A stretch of DNA of 64,000 nucleotides from Laburnicola sp. R22_1 (Eukaryota > Ascomycota > Dothideomycetes > Pleosporales > Didymosphaeriaceae): positions 310,001-374,000 of the forward strand of contig JACONQ010000004.1 in the NCBI GenBank assembly GCA_014281115.1. The letters are read 5' to 3'. Shown here piece after piece: positions 48,244-61,003 of this stretch. The position numbers and the translations under genes are program-made. Under the pieces are notes generated by a model that made no database searches, was not told the origin of the DNA, and saw only the letters and a program-made list of their open reading frames with translations. Every line of letters begins with the position of its first letter. Position 1 is the stretch's first letter.

Positions 48244-49623
48244 TATTAGGCGACCCTAATTGCTTATTCTAATAATAGAGATTCTAAAGTAGAGCCTAAG
48301 CCTAATTACTTTAGCTAACTACTCCCTACTACCTATCCCTAGCTATTGCTAGAATAGCTAGACAAGCTAGAAGACGCCTAATCTAGTAAGGACTATAACA
48401 ATTACACTAGAGAAGAGGCACTTAATAAGAATAATTTTTTATAAACTTAGCATTACTTATTATAATAATAGTCTAGAAGATAATAATACTACCTATTATA
48501 GCAGTAAATTAGAAGATAAAGAGCCTACCTATTACAATAATCTCTCTAATAATCTCCCTAAATTTACTAACCTAATTATCTTTAAGTCTAACTCTCTATA
48601 GAAAGAATACTTAAGTAATAAATTTAATAATAAACTGCCTAATAAAATCTCCTAGAATACTAATAATTAGAAGCTATCCCTAAACTATTAGTTCTTACTC
48701 TAATCTACTAGTTATCTAACTTATTCTACTCTTAAAAGTACTTTAAGCTACTAAAATAGGTAGTCTAGTTTAGTATTAGTTAAGTAGCTTTTTAGCTAGC
48801 TTACTACTAATTTAGTAACTTTCTAGCTATTATATGCGTGTAGAGCATCTATAGCTTTTAGTACCCCTACTTTTACCTCTAAATATTTCTACTATACTAG
48901 CAGCCCCTATAGCTTTATAAGCTACTCTATCTTAATTAAAAACTATATAGTTAGATTAATACGTTTTTTAAAACGCTTTACTATAGCACTAGAAAACCTT
49001 ATATAATATAATTACGCTAGCGCGCAATAAAATAACTAGAAAATTTTAGCTAACTATATTTTTATATAGTATTAGAGCTAAAAATATGCTTTATGTTAAA
49101 TGGGCTCTACAGCGAGCTATATAGATATTAATATCTAATACTCTATATTAGTAAATATAGAGGGTATACGTGATAATTGTATAAGAAAAGAAAATAATAT
49201 AATAGAACTAACTTAGTATTAATTACTTATCTCTAGAAAGGGTATAGATAGAAAGGAGAAGATCCTACAATGTATAGGCCGTAGCATATAGATATTACGT
49301 AATTCCTACATAATGCTATTACGTAATAATATTAAAACCTTAACTCTCTTAGGTGCCCTTGTCTATATAGTATACGGACACTTTATTAATAAAATGCTAA
49401 ATACTAAGGTATACTTTCTTCCCTAGTCCTAATTTACTTCTAACTACTTTTCTTAATATCTCTACTAAATAGCATCTAAATTAAAAACTAAGGCTACTAC
49501 TAGAACTATAAGGGCCTATTATCCCTATTCTAGCCCTTTTTAGCCCTAAAATAGTGCTAGTTATATTAAAAATCTACTAAAACACCCTATTTTTATATAC
49601 TTTACTTTTAATTTTTAGGTCTT

Positions 49624-49925
49624 AAAAGGGGTGTTATATAATAGTACTTACTAGTCTTCCTACTAAGCACGCCCTATTACCTTTTTATATACCTTATCTC
49701 TCTCTATTTACGCCTTTTACCTTTTTAAAGGCATTTTTTCTAGTTAGTATTAGCGTAGTAGTTAGCGTAGGCCTATGTCCTATACTACCCTTTATATAAA
49801 AAAGGGCTCTTTATATCCCTTTTTTATCTATTATTTTAGAATTGTATTAATTTAATTAGCTCTTCTAACTAATCTAGCTATTTCTAATAGGTTAGCCCTA
49901 TAAGACTGTGTACCGCTCTTATATA
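49624..49925 (+). mobile_element. polypurine tract and truncated LTR
   Basis: AAAAGGGG at 49624-49631 is followed by TGTTATATAATAGTAC, the clearest LTR start in the island, with the LTR running to about 49925 where it breaks off. This fixes the LTR boundary and orientation for the other copies. Confidence 0.7.
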
Positions 49926-50243
49926 AAGATACTAATAGTAATAGGTATCTACACGTAGTTAGCTAGCTAGAAAGCTACTTAACTAGTAGTAAACTAGGCT
50001 ACTTATTTTAGTAGCTTAGGGTGCCTCTAGCGGTAAAATAAGTTAAATAACTAGTAGATTAGAGTAAGGGCTAATAGTTAGGAGGCAGCTCTTAATTATT
50101 AGCATTCTAGAAGATTTTATTAGGTAGTTTACTATTTAATTTATTACCTAAGTTTTTTTCTATAAAAAGTTAGACTTAGAGTTAACTAGATTAGTAAATT
50201 TAGAGTTATTATTAAGGAGGTTATTATAATAGGTAGGCTCCTT

Positions 50244-51634
50244 CTCCCCTAAGGTTAATCCGTGATGTCACGTGATCCTAGGCTGGCTGTTTAACCAACC
50301 ACTATATTATATAATTAATAATTTCTTTAATAATATTTTTTGCTGCAATAATAATGTGGCGTTATTTTATCTACCTAGGGGTAGGACGACAAAGGCTTTT
50401 ATCTTAAATAACATAATAAAAAAGCCAGAGCCTCCTGCTTAGTAATTAAAAAGCAATAATAATAATAATAATTATAATAGTAACTAACCTAACTATGTTA
50501 TTACTTTCTTATAGTAGATCTTCTCTCGCAACTAGCGAGCTATATACTACCCTTTAGAATCTTACTACTATCTCTCTTCTTTATACTCCCTCTATTACTA
50601 CTTATTTTCATTTTTATTATACTGCTACTTTTACTTTTTATTATTCTTATACGCCTGCAAAATCTTAACTATTGCTAGAAGCTTCTCCTACTATAGCTGT
50701 ACACGCGCGCTCTAGTAATATATAAGAAATACTTTCTTCTTTTCTAATAGTTGCCTACTACTATATCTTAGTCTGTTCTTTAGCCTTACTAATAATATAA
50801 TAGCAAAGAGCTATTATTATTATATAAATATTACTATATTATTACTTAGGCCTTTATATAAAAGAATAGTCTTGTACTTAAGAATTTAGAGTTGCGGAAA
50901 GATAGTATAAAGCCTAAATAGATTATTAGTTATAACTTTTAGAATAGTGTAATTAATTTAGTCTTTTAGTAGGCCTGCCTTAACTATATTTTATAGTAGA
51001 TAGGCTAGATAGCTAATATTGCCTAGCTAGTTATCTATGCTAGTTTTAAATTCTCTAATAGCTATCTAACTATAGATATTAGATAACTTAATTTTAGGAC
51101 GCTAAAAAGCTAGCTTACTATATATATTAAAAAGTTAAATTTAAAAAACTTAGTATTGTGTGTGTTAAAGGAAAAGAAGTTTTAGACGTTATAAATATAA
51201 TAGTTTTTTTTTTGCGACTAATGGGTTTCTAATACAAAGATAATAATAATAGTAGTTATCCCTCCTACTGTTATATATACAAAAAGCGTTTTAAGGTGTT
51301 ACTAAGAAGGAATAAATATTATAAGAGTAGGCAGACTTATATAATATATATATAGCAAACTATAGTTATAACCTTATACTGTACTATAGCTCTTTAATAG
51401 TTTACTAGTTAAGAGATAATATATAACTTAGTTATGCTAGATAGCAGACTATTTATTAACTGCTATTAATAAAACTATTATGTAGAACGCTAATTATAAA
51501 ATTATTATTATTATATATATATTTTGTTACTACAATATACTAGGTACTAGGTTATAGTGCCTCTTATTTTACTCCTTTTTGTATATAGTGCGGACTTAAC
51601 CTTAGTTAGAATCTTCACATAATAAAGATCTTTA
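50244..51634 (-). mobile_element. retroposon copy A with long target duplication
   Basis: Flanked by an 18 bp direct repeat, ATAATAGgTAGGCTCcTT (50226-50243) and its transition variant at 51635-51652. The same target is uninterrupted near 32752-32772. It is an inverted copy of 53262-54479, and carries a nested dispersed repeat at 50355-50454 absent from that copy. Variable, long target duplications point to target-primed insertion and not to an LTR element. No coding frame is seen. Confidence 0.6.
50355..50454 (+). repeat. dispersed ~100 bp repeat, copy A
   Basis: Inserted in retroposon copy A; the paralogous position in copy B (near 54380) reads through without it, so it was mobile after that family spread. 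Confidence 0.75.
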
Positions 51635-52560
51635 ATAATAGATAGGCTCTTTATCTTCTAATTTACTACTATAATAGGTAGTATTATTACTTTTAAGGCT
51701 ATTATTATAGTAAGTAATACCTAAATTATAAAGATTATTCTTATTAAGCGTCTTTTCTCTAGTGTAATTACTATAGTCCTTACTAGATTAAATATCTTTT
51801 AGCTTATCTAGCTACTCTAGTAATAGCTAGAAAAGGGTAGTAAAGAGTAGTTAGCTAAAGTAATTAGGCTTAGGCTCTACTTTAAAGTCTTTATTATTAG
51901 AAAAAATAGTTAGGGTTGCCTAATATATATTAATCTTAGGACCTTTAGAGGATAATAATATAGAGTTATTAGATATAAAGACTAACTACTAGTAAGTTTA
52001 AGGTAAAAGTAGGGTTATAATAGAAATATTTAACTATAATCTATTAATAAGCTGAACTAAAAGGTAGCTAAATAATATTAATAGCCAAGTAATTAGTTAC
52101 CTAGCTAAATACTTAATAAGTAGTAGATAAGAACTAGGATAGTTGTAGTAAAGAAAGTAGATTTTTATAACTAATACTACCTTAGTTTAAATATAAGCTT
52201 AACTAAAGTCTAAAGTAGTAAAAAATTAGAGTAGAGTATATAAGGCTACTTAGTAAGATAGAGTAGTAAAAAATTAGAGTAGACTAAATAAAGCTACTTA
52301 GTAAGGTTTGCGCTAGGGTAATTTAGTGTTTAGGTTTTCTAAGTATTAGAGCAGTTTATAAGGAGCGTCTATTATAAAAAAAATAAGAAAAAATACCTAA
52401 GAGGTTAATAGTTAGATATAATAGAGTACTTAAATTTAGTAAATCTAGATATCTTATAAGTATAAGCTAGCGTACTTAGTAAGTAAGGTAGGACGCCTTA
52501 TAGAGAAGGTAAAAGTAATATTTATATAAAATCTTTGCTTTTTTTATAATTACCTGTTAT

Positions 52561-52662
52561 ACGCTCTTTTTTTAATTACTAAGTAGGAGACTCTGCTTTT
52601 TTTATTATATTATTTAAGATAAAAGCCTTTGTCATTCTACCCCTAGGTAGTTAATTTAACAA
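52561..52662 (-). repeat. dispersed ~100 bp repeat, copy D
   Basis: Reverse copy of the family, splitting a sequence that otherwise continues from 33660 onward in a parallel copy (ATATAAAATCTTTATAGG). Confidence 0.7.
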
Positions 52663-53261
52663 TATACATATAAAATCTTTATAGGTAGCACTATAGCATC
52701 TCTAGAGCCTAATTCTAATTTTTCTTACTTAGTGCCTTTGGCCCTTATAGTATAACGCTAGTTAGGTATTATAGGCGAATTAGTCTTTAGAGGTAATATT
52801 GTTATTATTTATTATTATTTAGAAATATTTAGGATAGCCTATTAATAGACTAGGAGGATTTATTTTAGTAAATCTAGGTACAACCTATTAAACTAGAGTA
52901 TAAAGTCTTATAGAGATAACTAACTAAACTCTCTACCCTTGTATAATAAGCAGAAAAGGAACTTAGAAGTAGCCTTTTTTAATAGACCTTAGCGTAGTAT
53001 AATAACTATCTAGCACTAAAGTAATTAATAAACTTCTAGCCTAGCCTAGTAAGTAATAGCCTAACCTACCTTAGCGTAGTGTAATAACTGCCTAAAACTT
53101 CTAGCCTAATCTAGTAAGCTTAGTATAGTATAATAACTACCTAGCACTAAAGTAACTAATAAACTCCTAGCCTAATCTAGTAAGTAATAGCCTAATCTAC
53201 TTTGGTATAGTATAATAACTGTCTAAAACTTCTAGCCTAATCTAGTAAGCTAAGCGTAGTA

Positions 53262-54479
53262 TTAAAGATCTTCGTTATATTAAAATTCTAACCAAGGTTA
53301 AATCCGGACTATACATAGAAAGGAGTAAAATAGAAGGCACTAAAACCTAGCACCTAGCACATAGTGGTAGTAACAAAATATGCACAAAATAATAATAATT
53401 TTTATTATTAACGTTTTGCATAGTAGTATTATTAATAGTAGTTAATAAATAGTCTACTATTTAGTATAACTAAGTTATATATTATCTCTTAACTAGTAGA
53501 CTATTAGAGAGATATAGTAGACTACGAAGTCGCAACTACGGGAGTAGTGTAGGCAATAGAACGCTTAATTATAGTTTAGTTATTGCGCTTATAATCTAGT
53601 AGTATAATTATAGTTTGCTGTATGTATAGTGTATAAAGTCTGCCTCTTATAATATTAGTAACGCCTAGTACACTAAATCTTTATCTTTAACTTATATAAT
53701 ACTAAGTCTTTTAAATCTAAATATCTCTTTATTATGTGTGGCAACGCGACACCTTTCTAGCGTCCTAAGATTGCGTTGTCTAATACCCGCGGTTAGACGA
53801 CTGCTAGAGAATTTAAAACTAGTATAGATAACTAGCTAGGTAATATTAGCTATTTAGCCTACCTACTATAAGATAAGGTTTAAGAGGTAGGGCTGCTAAA
53901 GGACTAAATTAATTATAATTACACTATCCTAAAGGTTATATTTAATAATCTGTTTAGGCTATATACAATCTTTATATAACTTTAAATCCTTAAGTGCTAG
54001 ATTATTCTTTTATATAAAGACCTAAAAAGAGATATAGCAACCTTTATAAGAAAATAATAGCACCTTGCTATTATGTTACTAGCAAGACTAGAGGATAGGC
54101 TAAGATATAGTAGTAGGCGTCTATTAGAGAAAGAGTAAATATTTCTTATATATTGCTAAAGCGCGCACGCGTAGCTATAGTAGGAAAAGTTTCTAGCGGT
54201 AGTTAAGATTATGCGGGCGCATAAGAATAATAAGAAGTAAGGGTAATAGTAGTGGCAAGAGTATAAAGAAGATAGGCGGTAGTAGTAAGGTCCTAGGGGG
54301 GTAGTATATAGCTTGCTAGTTGCAAGGGGAGATCTACTATAAGAGAGTAATAAAATAGTTAGGTTAGTTACTATTATAATTATTGTTATTATTAAAGAAA
54401 TTATTAATTACGTAACACAGTGATTAGTTAAACAGTTGGCCTAGAATTACGTAATATTATAGATTAATTCTAGGGGAGA
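53262..54479 (+). mobile_element. retroposon copy B with 13 bp target duplication
   Basis: GCTAAGCGTAGTA at 53249-53261 recurs at 54480-54492. The 1218 bp between begins TTAAAGATCTTCG and ends ATTCTAGGGGAGAG. It matches copy A in reverse. Noncoding, moderately RIP-mutated. Confidence 0.6.
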
Positions 54480-54639
54480 GGCTAAGCGTAGTATAATAAC
54501 TATCTAGTACTATTATAACTAATATTTCTATATTAATAATAGTAGGAGGGATAACTACTATTATTGTAACATTTTTATGAGAAACTCCTTAGTCGCAAAA
54601 AAAAATCATAACTAATATATTTTTAGCCTAACCTAGTAA

Positions 54640-55010
54640 GCTAAAACTTCTACTAATTTAACTACCTATAGATAGCGTTTTAAGGGAGAAGTAAATATTA
54701 TATTACTATTTATAGCTAAATAAAAATAGTTAACCTTAGTATAATAAAAGGGCAGTATATAGTCTTATAGGGTAAATCTCTTAGAGATAGCTAGTATAGT
54801 TAAAAGAGGTAACTAAATTAAGACTATACTAAGGTAGAGAATAAGAAAAAAACCTAAAGGACCCTTACTTATATAGTAGGTAGTATAGAGTATAGGCCTA
54901 TACTAACTATACACTAACACTAATTAGAAAAGGCGCCTTTTATAAGGTAAAAGGCGCTATTAGAGTGTAAAAGAAAAGGTAATAATAAATAACTAGTAGG
55001 GAGGCAGGCA
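54640..55010 (-). repeat. LTR fragment, minus orientation
   Basis: Same LTR unique region as 34400-34790 and 37571-37950, ending at AGGGAGGCAGGCAT. Confidence 0.65.
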
Positions 55011-55815
55011 TAAACTAATATAAGCTCTATACTAAGACTTATAATAGTAGGCTATGCGCGCAAAATTTAATTTTTTTTGCCTCTTAGGTATTATCCTAAG
55101 TTTAACTCGAAGTATATTTTATAAGATTTATATTCTTAAAAACTTAAAATTATCTAGTTAAATCTAGTTTTCTAAAAATTATATTTCTATTTATAGTAAA
55201 TTATAGTAAAAGTTAGAATAATAGTAGAGGGCCCTACTAGTATATTTTATAACTTTTAATATTAACGTTCTACCTATTAACTCTACTATCTTTTTACTTA
55301 ACTATTAATTCTTTACTACTACTTTTACTACTCTATATAATACCTATTAATAACGTTTTTATTGCTTCTAAATTTTCTGTAAAGTAAATACAGCCACAGG
55401 CAAATTATATAGGTAGATAAGGGGCACTTTCCTCTAGTAAAAAAAGCCCCTTTAAAGGAGGTTAAGGGAAAACTAACACTAGTGGCCTATTGTCTATCTA
55501 AAGCGTAAATTAAAATTTTCAATAAAGTTTTTTCTAAATTAGAAGATAGTAATATGCCTTAATTAACTTTCTCGTCCTATAAGTTTAAATATCAATAACT
55601 TATTAAGACTAATTAATAACTAGTTAGAGATTTCTTAATTATTAGAGGTACTTGCTAATAATAGCTTTTCCGTTCTATGAGTTTAATCTAATAACTTAGT
55701 TAAGACTAGCTTAAATAGTTAGAAATTTCTCAATTATTAGAGATACTAGCTTATTTAGGCTACTTTTCTTCTTATCTACAAAGATTAGTTTTTTGGTGTT
55801 TAAAAACTAGAGGGG

Positions 55816-55893
55816 GGAGAGGGCGAGATTCGAACTCGCTAAGGAGTCCAAGTATATAACATCTATATACTTACTACTAGCTAATTCCTTTTC
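55816..55893 (-). pseudogene. RIP-damaged class II tRNA-like sequence
   Basis: On the minus strand a perfect 5 bp T stem with loop GCGAG-TTCGAAT-CTCGC is followed by CCTCTCC, which would pair with a 5' GGAGAGG; the actual 5' strand is GAAAAGG, two G-to-A changes away, as RIP would make. A 6 bp anticodon-type stem (GTATAT/ATATAC) and a short variable hairpin GGA-C-TCC suggest a class II (Leu or Ser) tRNA. The anticodon loop lacks U33, so I call it nonfunctional. Confidence 0.5.
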
Positions 55894-57478
55894 TTATTTA
55901 TATTAAGATTTAGTGTAGTAATATTATTACTATATTCTATTTTATAATACTTTATCTTAAGCTTCTTTTTTATTATATAGCTCTATAAGATCTCTTAGGT
56001 TCTTTTTAATCTTATATACCTTATTAATAAGGTTATACATGTCTATAAAAGTATATAAAAGCTTAACCTAAGTTGTAATTTTAAATTTATACGCCTAGTT
56101 AAAAATACGCTAATACCTTTTAAAAACTTTAAAAGTATGATAAATAATATTATATAGACTTAAGTAGTAATAATAAAATAATTTCTTTAAATTTTACTCT
56201 CCTTTTCTAAATTAATAAATTTCTTATAAATAGTATTACACGCCTCTTTATAGTATTAATAAAGGTTACTATTAATATATTCTATAGTAGCTACAAAGCA
56301 ATTGCCTAGAGGAGTTCTAAAACCTTTATCTAGAGTGCTTTTTAATATCCTACTATTATGCGCACTACTTTTCTATTTAGGTAAGATATATATAAAGTTT
56401 ATTTTAAAGTTAATATATACTAGTATATTTTATATTAAGTCTTTATAGTAGTTATAGTACTACTTTTACTTAGTTGCTAATATATATATTAGTATATAGA
56501 TGCTATTAATTACTTTTATATAGTTTTTAAAAATAGCTAATATTATAGCTTCTCTATAGGGGCTTTTATAATATTGTAATAAAGGTATATTAGAGCGTTA
56601 AGTACTTTATAAAAATTACTATAGTTATTAGTTAACTTCTTTATATTAAATACCTTAAAACGCCTTTCTATAATAATAATAGTAGGAGAGATAACTACTA
56701 TTATTATATTATTTTTATTAGAAACCGCTTAGTTATAAAAAAACTATAGTTATTAGTTAAAGCTTAGTAAAGGTATAGAGTACTTACTAACTTATTATCT
56801 TTATTAAATACTCTACTTTAAGCTTAGTATTACACTAGGACGCCCTATTAGAGCAAATATATAAAAATATTAATGCCTTCTCCTTTATAAAAATTCTACT
56901 ATTACTATTAAGTCTATAGGACTTTATAAAAGTTAATAGCTCATTCTATATAGCTAGATAAAACTATAACTTCTTAAATAACTATTAGAGATTGCCTAGG
57001 CAGTTAGTTAGCTATTTCTACTTCCTCTCTTTATCTAAATCTTGCTCTCTACGCTCTAGCAGTATATACTTATTATGCTATTAATAGGCTAATATAGCTA
57101 TAAGGCTGCCTAGGGCACCTACTACTATTACTACTATAAGGATCTTAGTGTTTATTTAGATAGTTATATAAAAGGTTATAGCTAGATTTTCTTTTACTAT
57201 AGTATAGCTGCGGGATATAGTTTTATTTATAAAAAATAGTTATATAAAGTACTTAATATTAAACTAAACAAAAAAGAGCCTTTAAGCTTAATTTTTAAAC
57301 TAGAGGCACTAGAAAGCCCTAATAGATTTAGATATAGAGTAAATAAAGGCTAGTAAAGATATAATATTAGCTAATAATAGGCTAAAACTTATATTACTAA
57401 AATCCTTCTAGCGCTAATAAAAAAACTAAATAAGGCCCTAGTTATATATTAATTTCGCTAAGTTAGTAAACTGGAGCA

Positions 57479-58019
57479 TTTCTAACGCCCCGAACTGGCG
57501 GAACCAAACATGCCCTAACAAGGCTCTACGCGGCCGCTCCGCTACCTGACTACACGAAGCGGCATCCCTACCGTCGCTCCCTGGCACCACCTGCATCCGG
57601 AGTAGCCTTCCACTCCACTCCAGCTGTTCCAGGCCTCACGTGCGGCCCCCGGCTCCATTCCAGCAGCTTCTCTACCACATAAACTGGGGCAATTTTCTTT
57701 GTGCGACGCGTGCACGTGCGAGACCCTCCCTGCTGGCGACCACGCCCGATTGCGGAATCCCCATCAGACTCCCTCGACCACCCAGCCTGCCAGGCACAGT
57801 GTGGGCACCCGTCGCACAGCACATCCCTATCTGCCACTACCCTCGCTGCCCCACCACTGAGCTCTCCCCGCGGCCGCCGCCCCAGAGGCACGGGTCTCGC
57901 TGTTTGCTGCTCTATATCAACGGCCTGCCGCGCTCTTCTCACCTGAGCGCTGGATGCGGAATCCCGACCATCACCTCTAGCAGCGCTCGCCGCCCCGCCC
58001 TTTTTCTTTCTCCCTTCCA
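57479..58019. other. GC-rich flank between AT island and nmrA
   Basis: Composition returns to GC-rich at about 57478. GGCGGAACCAAACATGCCCTAA at the edge resembles, in reverse, the sequence at the left island edge. It must contain the nmrA promoter. No other gene is supported. Confidence 0.5.
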
Positions 58020-59245
58020 ATGCTACTTGAGCCACGCATGCAGAGGACCGTGGTCACCATCAACAGCAATGGCCGCCAGTCGGCGAGCTTCATACGCGTT
58101 GCATCCGCCGTGGGCTGGCAGGTGCGCGCACAGATGAAGGAGCTGAACGGGCTCGTTGCCGAAGAGCTCTCTCAGTTGAAGGACGTCACCGTCTACATTG
58201 GCCGCCTGGAGGACCGCAAGTTTCTCGACGATTTGTTCAAGAATGCCCAGTGCGCCTTTATCAATACGACGCACTGGGGAGACGAGGTCGCCATCGGCAA
58301 AGCTCTTGCCGACGCCGCGAAAAAAGCCGGCATCCAACACTACATCTATTCGAGCATGCCGGATCATTCCCTTTTTGGCCAAAATTGGAGAGCCCTCCCG
58401 CTATGGGCGCCCAAGTTCACCGTCGAGCAATACATCCGCCAGATCGGCCTAGCGGCGACGTTTGTATACTGCGGCATCTACCACAACAACTTCACCGGCC
58501 TCGACTTCCCTCTCTTCCGCATGGAGCACCAGCAAGACGACAGCTTTACTTGGCAAGCACCGTTCCATCCAGACCAGAAGCTTCCCTGGCTCGATTCCGA
58601 GCACGACATCGGTCCCGCCGTCTACCAACTATTCAAAGAAGGGCCACGAAAGTGGAACGGCAAACGGTAAGCGCCTTCTTCATTACATGTTGATGCCCGC
58701 ATGGAGCGCATTACCCCGCAGTAACATGATATGGCGGTTAGAGTCACGTGTTTTCCCTCCTAGCCCCCAGTATTCCGTACCCCTAGTCACATGTCTTTTT
58801 TGTTGTCCCTTCAATGTTCCATGCCTAGACCAGTCATACGTGCTGCATGACCTAATTGCGTACTAACTCTGTTACTAGTATTCCGTTAGCTTTTGAGGTC
58901 CTGTCACCGAAAGAAGTCTGCAAGGCCTTCAGTCGCGGCTTGAGACGGCCTGTCCATTACAGACGAGGCCCTATCGTCATCAATTGCCCTACTCCTGTTG
59001 GATATCGCGAGCATCTCTCAGCCCTTGAATATACGCTAGCAGAGCAGGCCGCGCCATACTTCGGCCCAGACCTAGAAAAGGACTGTCCAGACGTCGCGCT
59101 TCAGCTCTGGGAAGGCAACCGCGGCATGGTGGAGTATGCCCAGGAGGTGTTTCCGGTGGAAGAGGCTGCCAATGGCCTGACCTGGATGGAGGAGGTAGAG
59201 ACACCGCGCCGTGAAGTCGATCTCGATTTTCAAGTCAACTGCTAA
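58020..59245 (+). CDS. nmrA: NmrA-type nitrogen metabolite repression regulator
   Basis: Exons 58020-58666 and 58879-59245, with a 212 bp GT-AG intron, give 337 residues. The N-terminus TVVTINSNGRQSASFIRVA is the NAD(P)-binding glycine region in its NmrA variant. AFINTTHWGDEVAIGKALADAAKKAGIQHYIYSSMPDHSLFG, WAPKFTVEQYIRQIGL and KWNGKRIPLAFEVLSPKEVCKAFSR match the Aspergillus NmrA pattern along its length. NmrA is a non-catalytic dinucleotide-binding Rossmann protein that binds the GATA factor AreA and damps nitrogen catabolic genes. A second in-frame ATG at 58038 could be the start. The C-terminus is slightly shorter than in Aspergillus. The gene starts only about 540 bp from the RIP island edge but shows no RIP-type damage. 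Confidence 0.9.
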
Positions 59246-60064
59246 CTCGGCCTTCACCCCCAGGGCGAAATCACCTCGCATTTCAATGGCGTTGTAGGCT
59301 TGATTGAGCAACTCAACCAAGCGCGGCTTTAGCATCGTTCCTTGCAATTTCCTTTCTAATCTCGTATCGGCGTCGATTGCATGCATCTTGGGCTTATTAT
59401 AGGCTCGTTGGGCGGCGGTTTGGGTCTTGTTATCATAGTCGAAGCATATCAACGGATCCCGGAGCGAAGGAACGGATGCCACGAGGGCTCGCTTCATTTT
59501 CAGCCCAATTTTGCGTCCAAGCATGGTGTTTGGGCCGGATATATTAGCATGGATGGGCTGCATGACAGGCGATTACGGCACCCAAAAAGTACAGTTTATT
59601 TGATAAGGGTCTTTGCACCCAGGTGAACCTCCGGACACAGCAGGTGACTTCCCAGAGTGCGGCGCCAACGGCAACGTACCACAAACAGTAGTCACCAAGG
59701 AGGCAGTATATAACTCAGCCATTGAACGATTATAAGTCCTTGGGTAATTCGTACGCTGTAACTACGAAGCCTTTTGATTCCAAAATCGGGCTCAACGCAG
59801 CGCGCAATGACTGGCTGCTCTGTGACTTTTGCCTAAGGAGGGGATGAATTGGGTTGTACATGAGGAAACACGTACTCTGCTTTTGTGTATACTACTCCAC
59901 TTCAAACGTTTTATTATTGGACAAAGCTGTTACTTTTTGGCCATGCCTGAGAGGTCGTGCGCAGCGCGAGTATGGAGCGGCTCAAATCTGGCTTAGTCAT
60001 GGCTTGAATTGATTTTGGGAAACCCCCAAGCACCAGACTTCCCAGCTCCGACATCACCACAACG
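59246..60064. other. intergenic between nmrA and bL19m
   Basis: No supported gene; short open frames lack family character. Confidence 0.5.
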
Positions 60065-61003
60065 ATGGCGACCGCATCATCGTCCGCGCGGACGGTTGCG
60101 TCGCGCGCCAGCTCTACAATGCTTGCCTCTTCCGCCTCGAAGTCCACCCCCGCCGTTGCAACGAAGAATTTGCGCGGAAACAAGCTCATCAACGAGATGC
60201 ACCGGGCCCTGTATCCGCAGTTCTACAACGAAGACGGAACGCCGACCAAGAAACTCGGGCCCCCTCGTAAAAGCCTACTGTACAATGCGAGAGAAAAGGA
60301 ACGCATGGAGAGGAACAAGAATTGGTTTCGATGTCGATTGAGGAAGGCCAGTATGTGGAAACATGCCCTCAGCACCGCTCTTGAGCCATTCCGTCGCCAG
60401 CGCAGTCTTATGATCATCATCTAGATTAAATAAAAATAGCAAGCTAACATAAAGGACGCAGGACAATCTCTCCCGAAACCCACAACCGCCGTCCTCCCTA
60501 TCAAGAAAACCTGCCCCGACCCCATCGCCGCCGTCCGCGACTCGCAAATCGCCCTCCTCGACCCATCTGGCGCGCGCACCCGCCTCTTCGCAAGAGACAA
60601 CCCGGAATGCGCGCGCGTCGGCGACATTCTGCTCGTGCGCCAGCGCACAGGCGAGCCCTTCGCAGGCGTCTGCATCAACATCCGCCGCCAGGGCGTCGAC
60701 ACGGCGATCCTCCTGCGCGGCCAGCTGACCCGTGTGGGAGTCGAGATGTGGTACAAGGTGTACAGCCCGCTGGTTGAGGGTATCGAGGTGGTGCAGAGGG
60801 CGCAGAGGAAGGTGAGGAGGGCGAGGTTGACGTATATGCGCAAGGTGAAGCATGATAGGGGGAATGTGGAGAATGTGGTGAGGGTGTATTTGAGGCAGAA
60901 GGCGGCGTTGGGGACGGCAGAGGGGGGCAAGAAGAAGGGGGCTGCGGCGGCGGCGGCGGCTGCGGGCGGGAAGAAGGGGAACAAGAGGGGGAAGAGGAGG
61001 TGA
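60065..61003 (+). CDS. img1: mitochondrial ribosomal protein bL19m
   Basis: Exons 60065-60350 and 60462-61003, with a 111 bp intron (GTATGT...GCTAACAT...GCAG), give 275 residues. The Ser/Ala/Arg-rich N-terminus (MATASSSARTVASRASS) is a mitochondrial presequence. The L19 core is clear in exon 2: VGDILLVRQRTGEPFAGVCINIRRQGVDTAILLR, then TRVGVEMWYKVYSPLVEGIEVVQRAQRKVRRARLTYMR. The yeast homologue is IMG1. The C-terminus has an unusual Lys/Gly/Ala tail with a run of eight alanines, probably a lineage extension for rRNA contact. Confidence 0.88.

Larger units (their letters stand above)
30030..57478. mobile_element. RIP-degraded AT-rich repeat island
   Basis: Composition switches abruptly from GC-rich at both edges to about three-quarters A+T. 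CA and TG dinucleotides are depleted and TA is abundant, while many CG steps survive (e.g. AAAGGCGCCTTT), the signature of CpA-directed RIP. No long open frame survives, apart from the Tc1 region at 46.5-47.9 kb. The content is nested, mostly inverted or tandem copies of a few retroelements, detailed in following entries. Confidence 0.9.

Noticed and set aside
57568..58035. 155-codon minus frame overlapping the nmrA start
   Set aside because: Low-complexity Arg/Gly composition; shadow of GC-rich promoter and coding DNA.
60275..60984. Minus-strand frames over the bL19m gene
   Set aside because: Antisense shadows of a well-conserved ribosomal protein exon.
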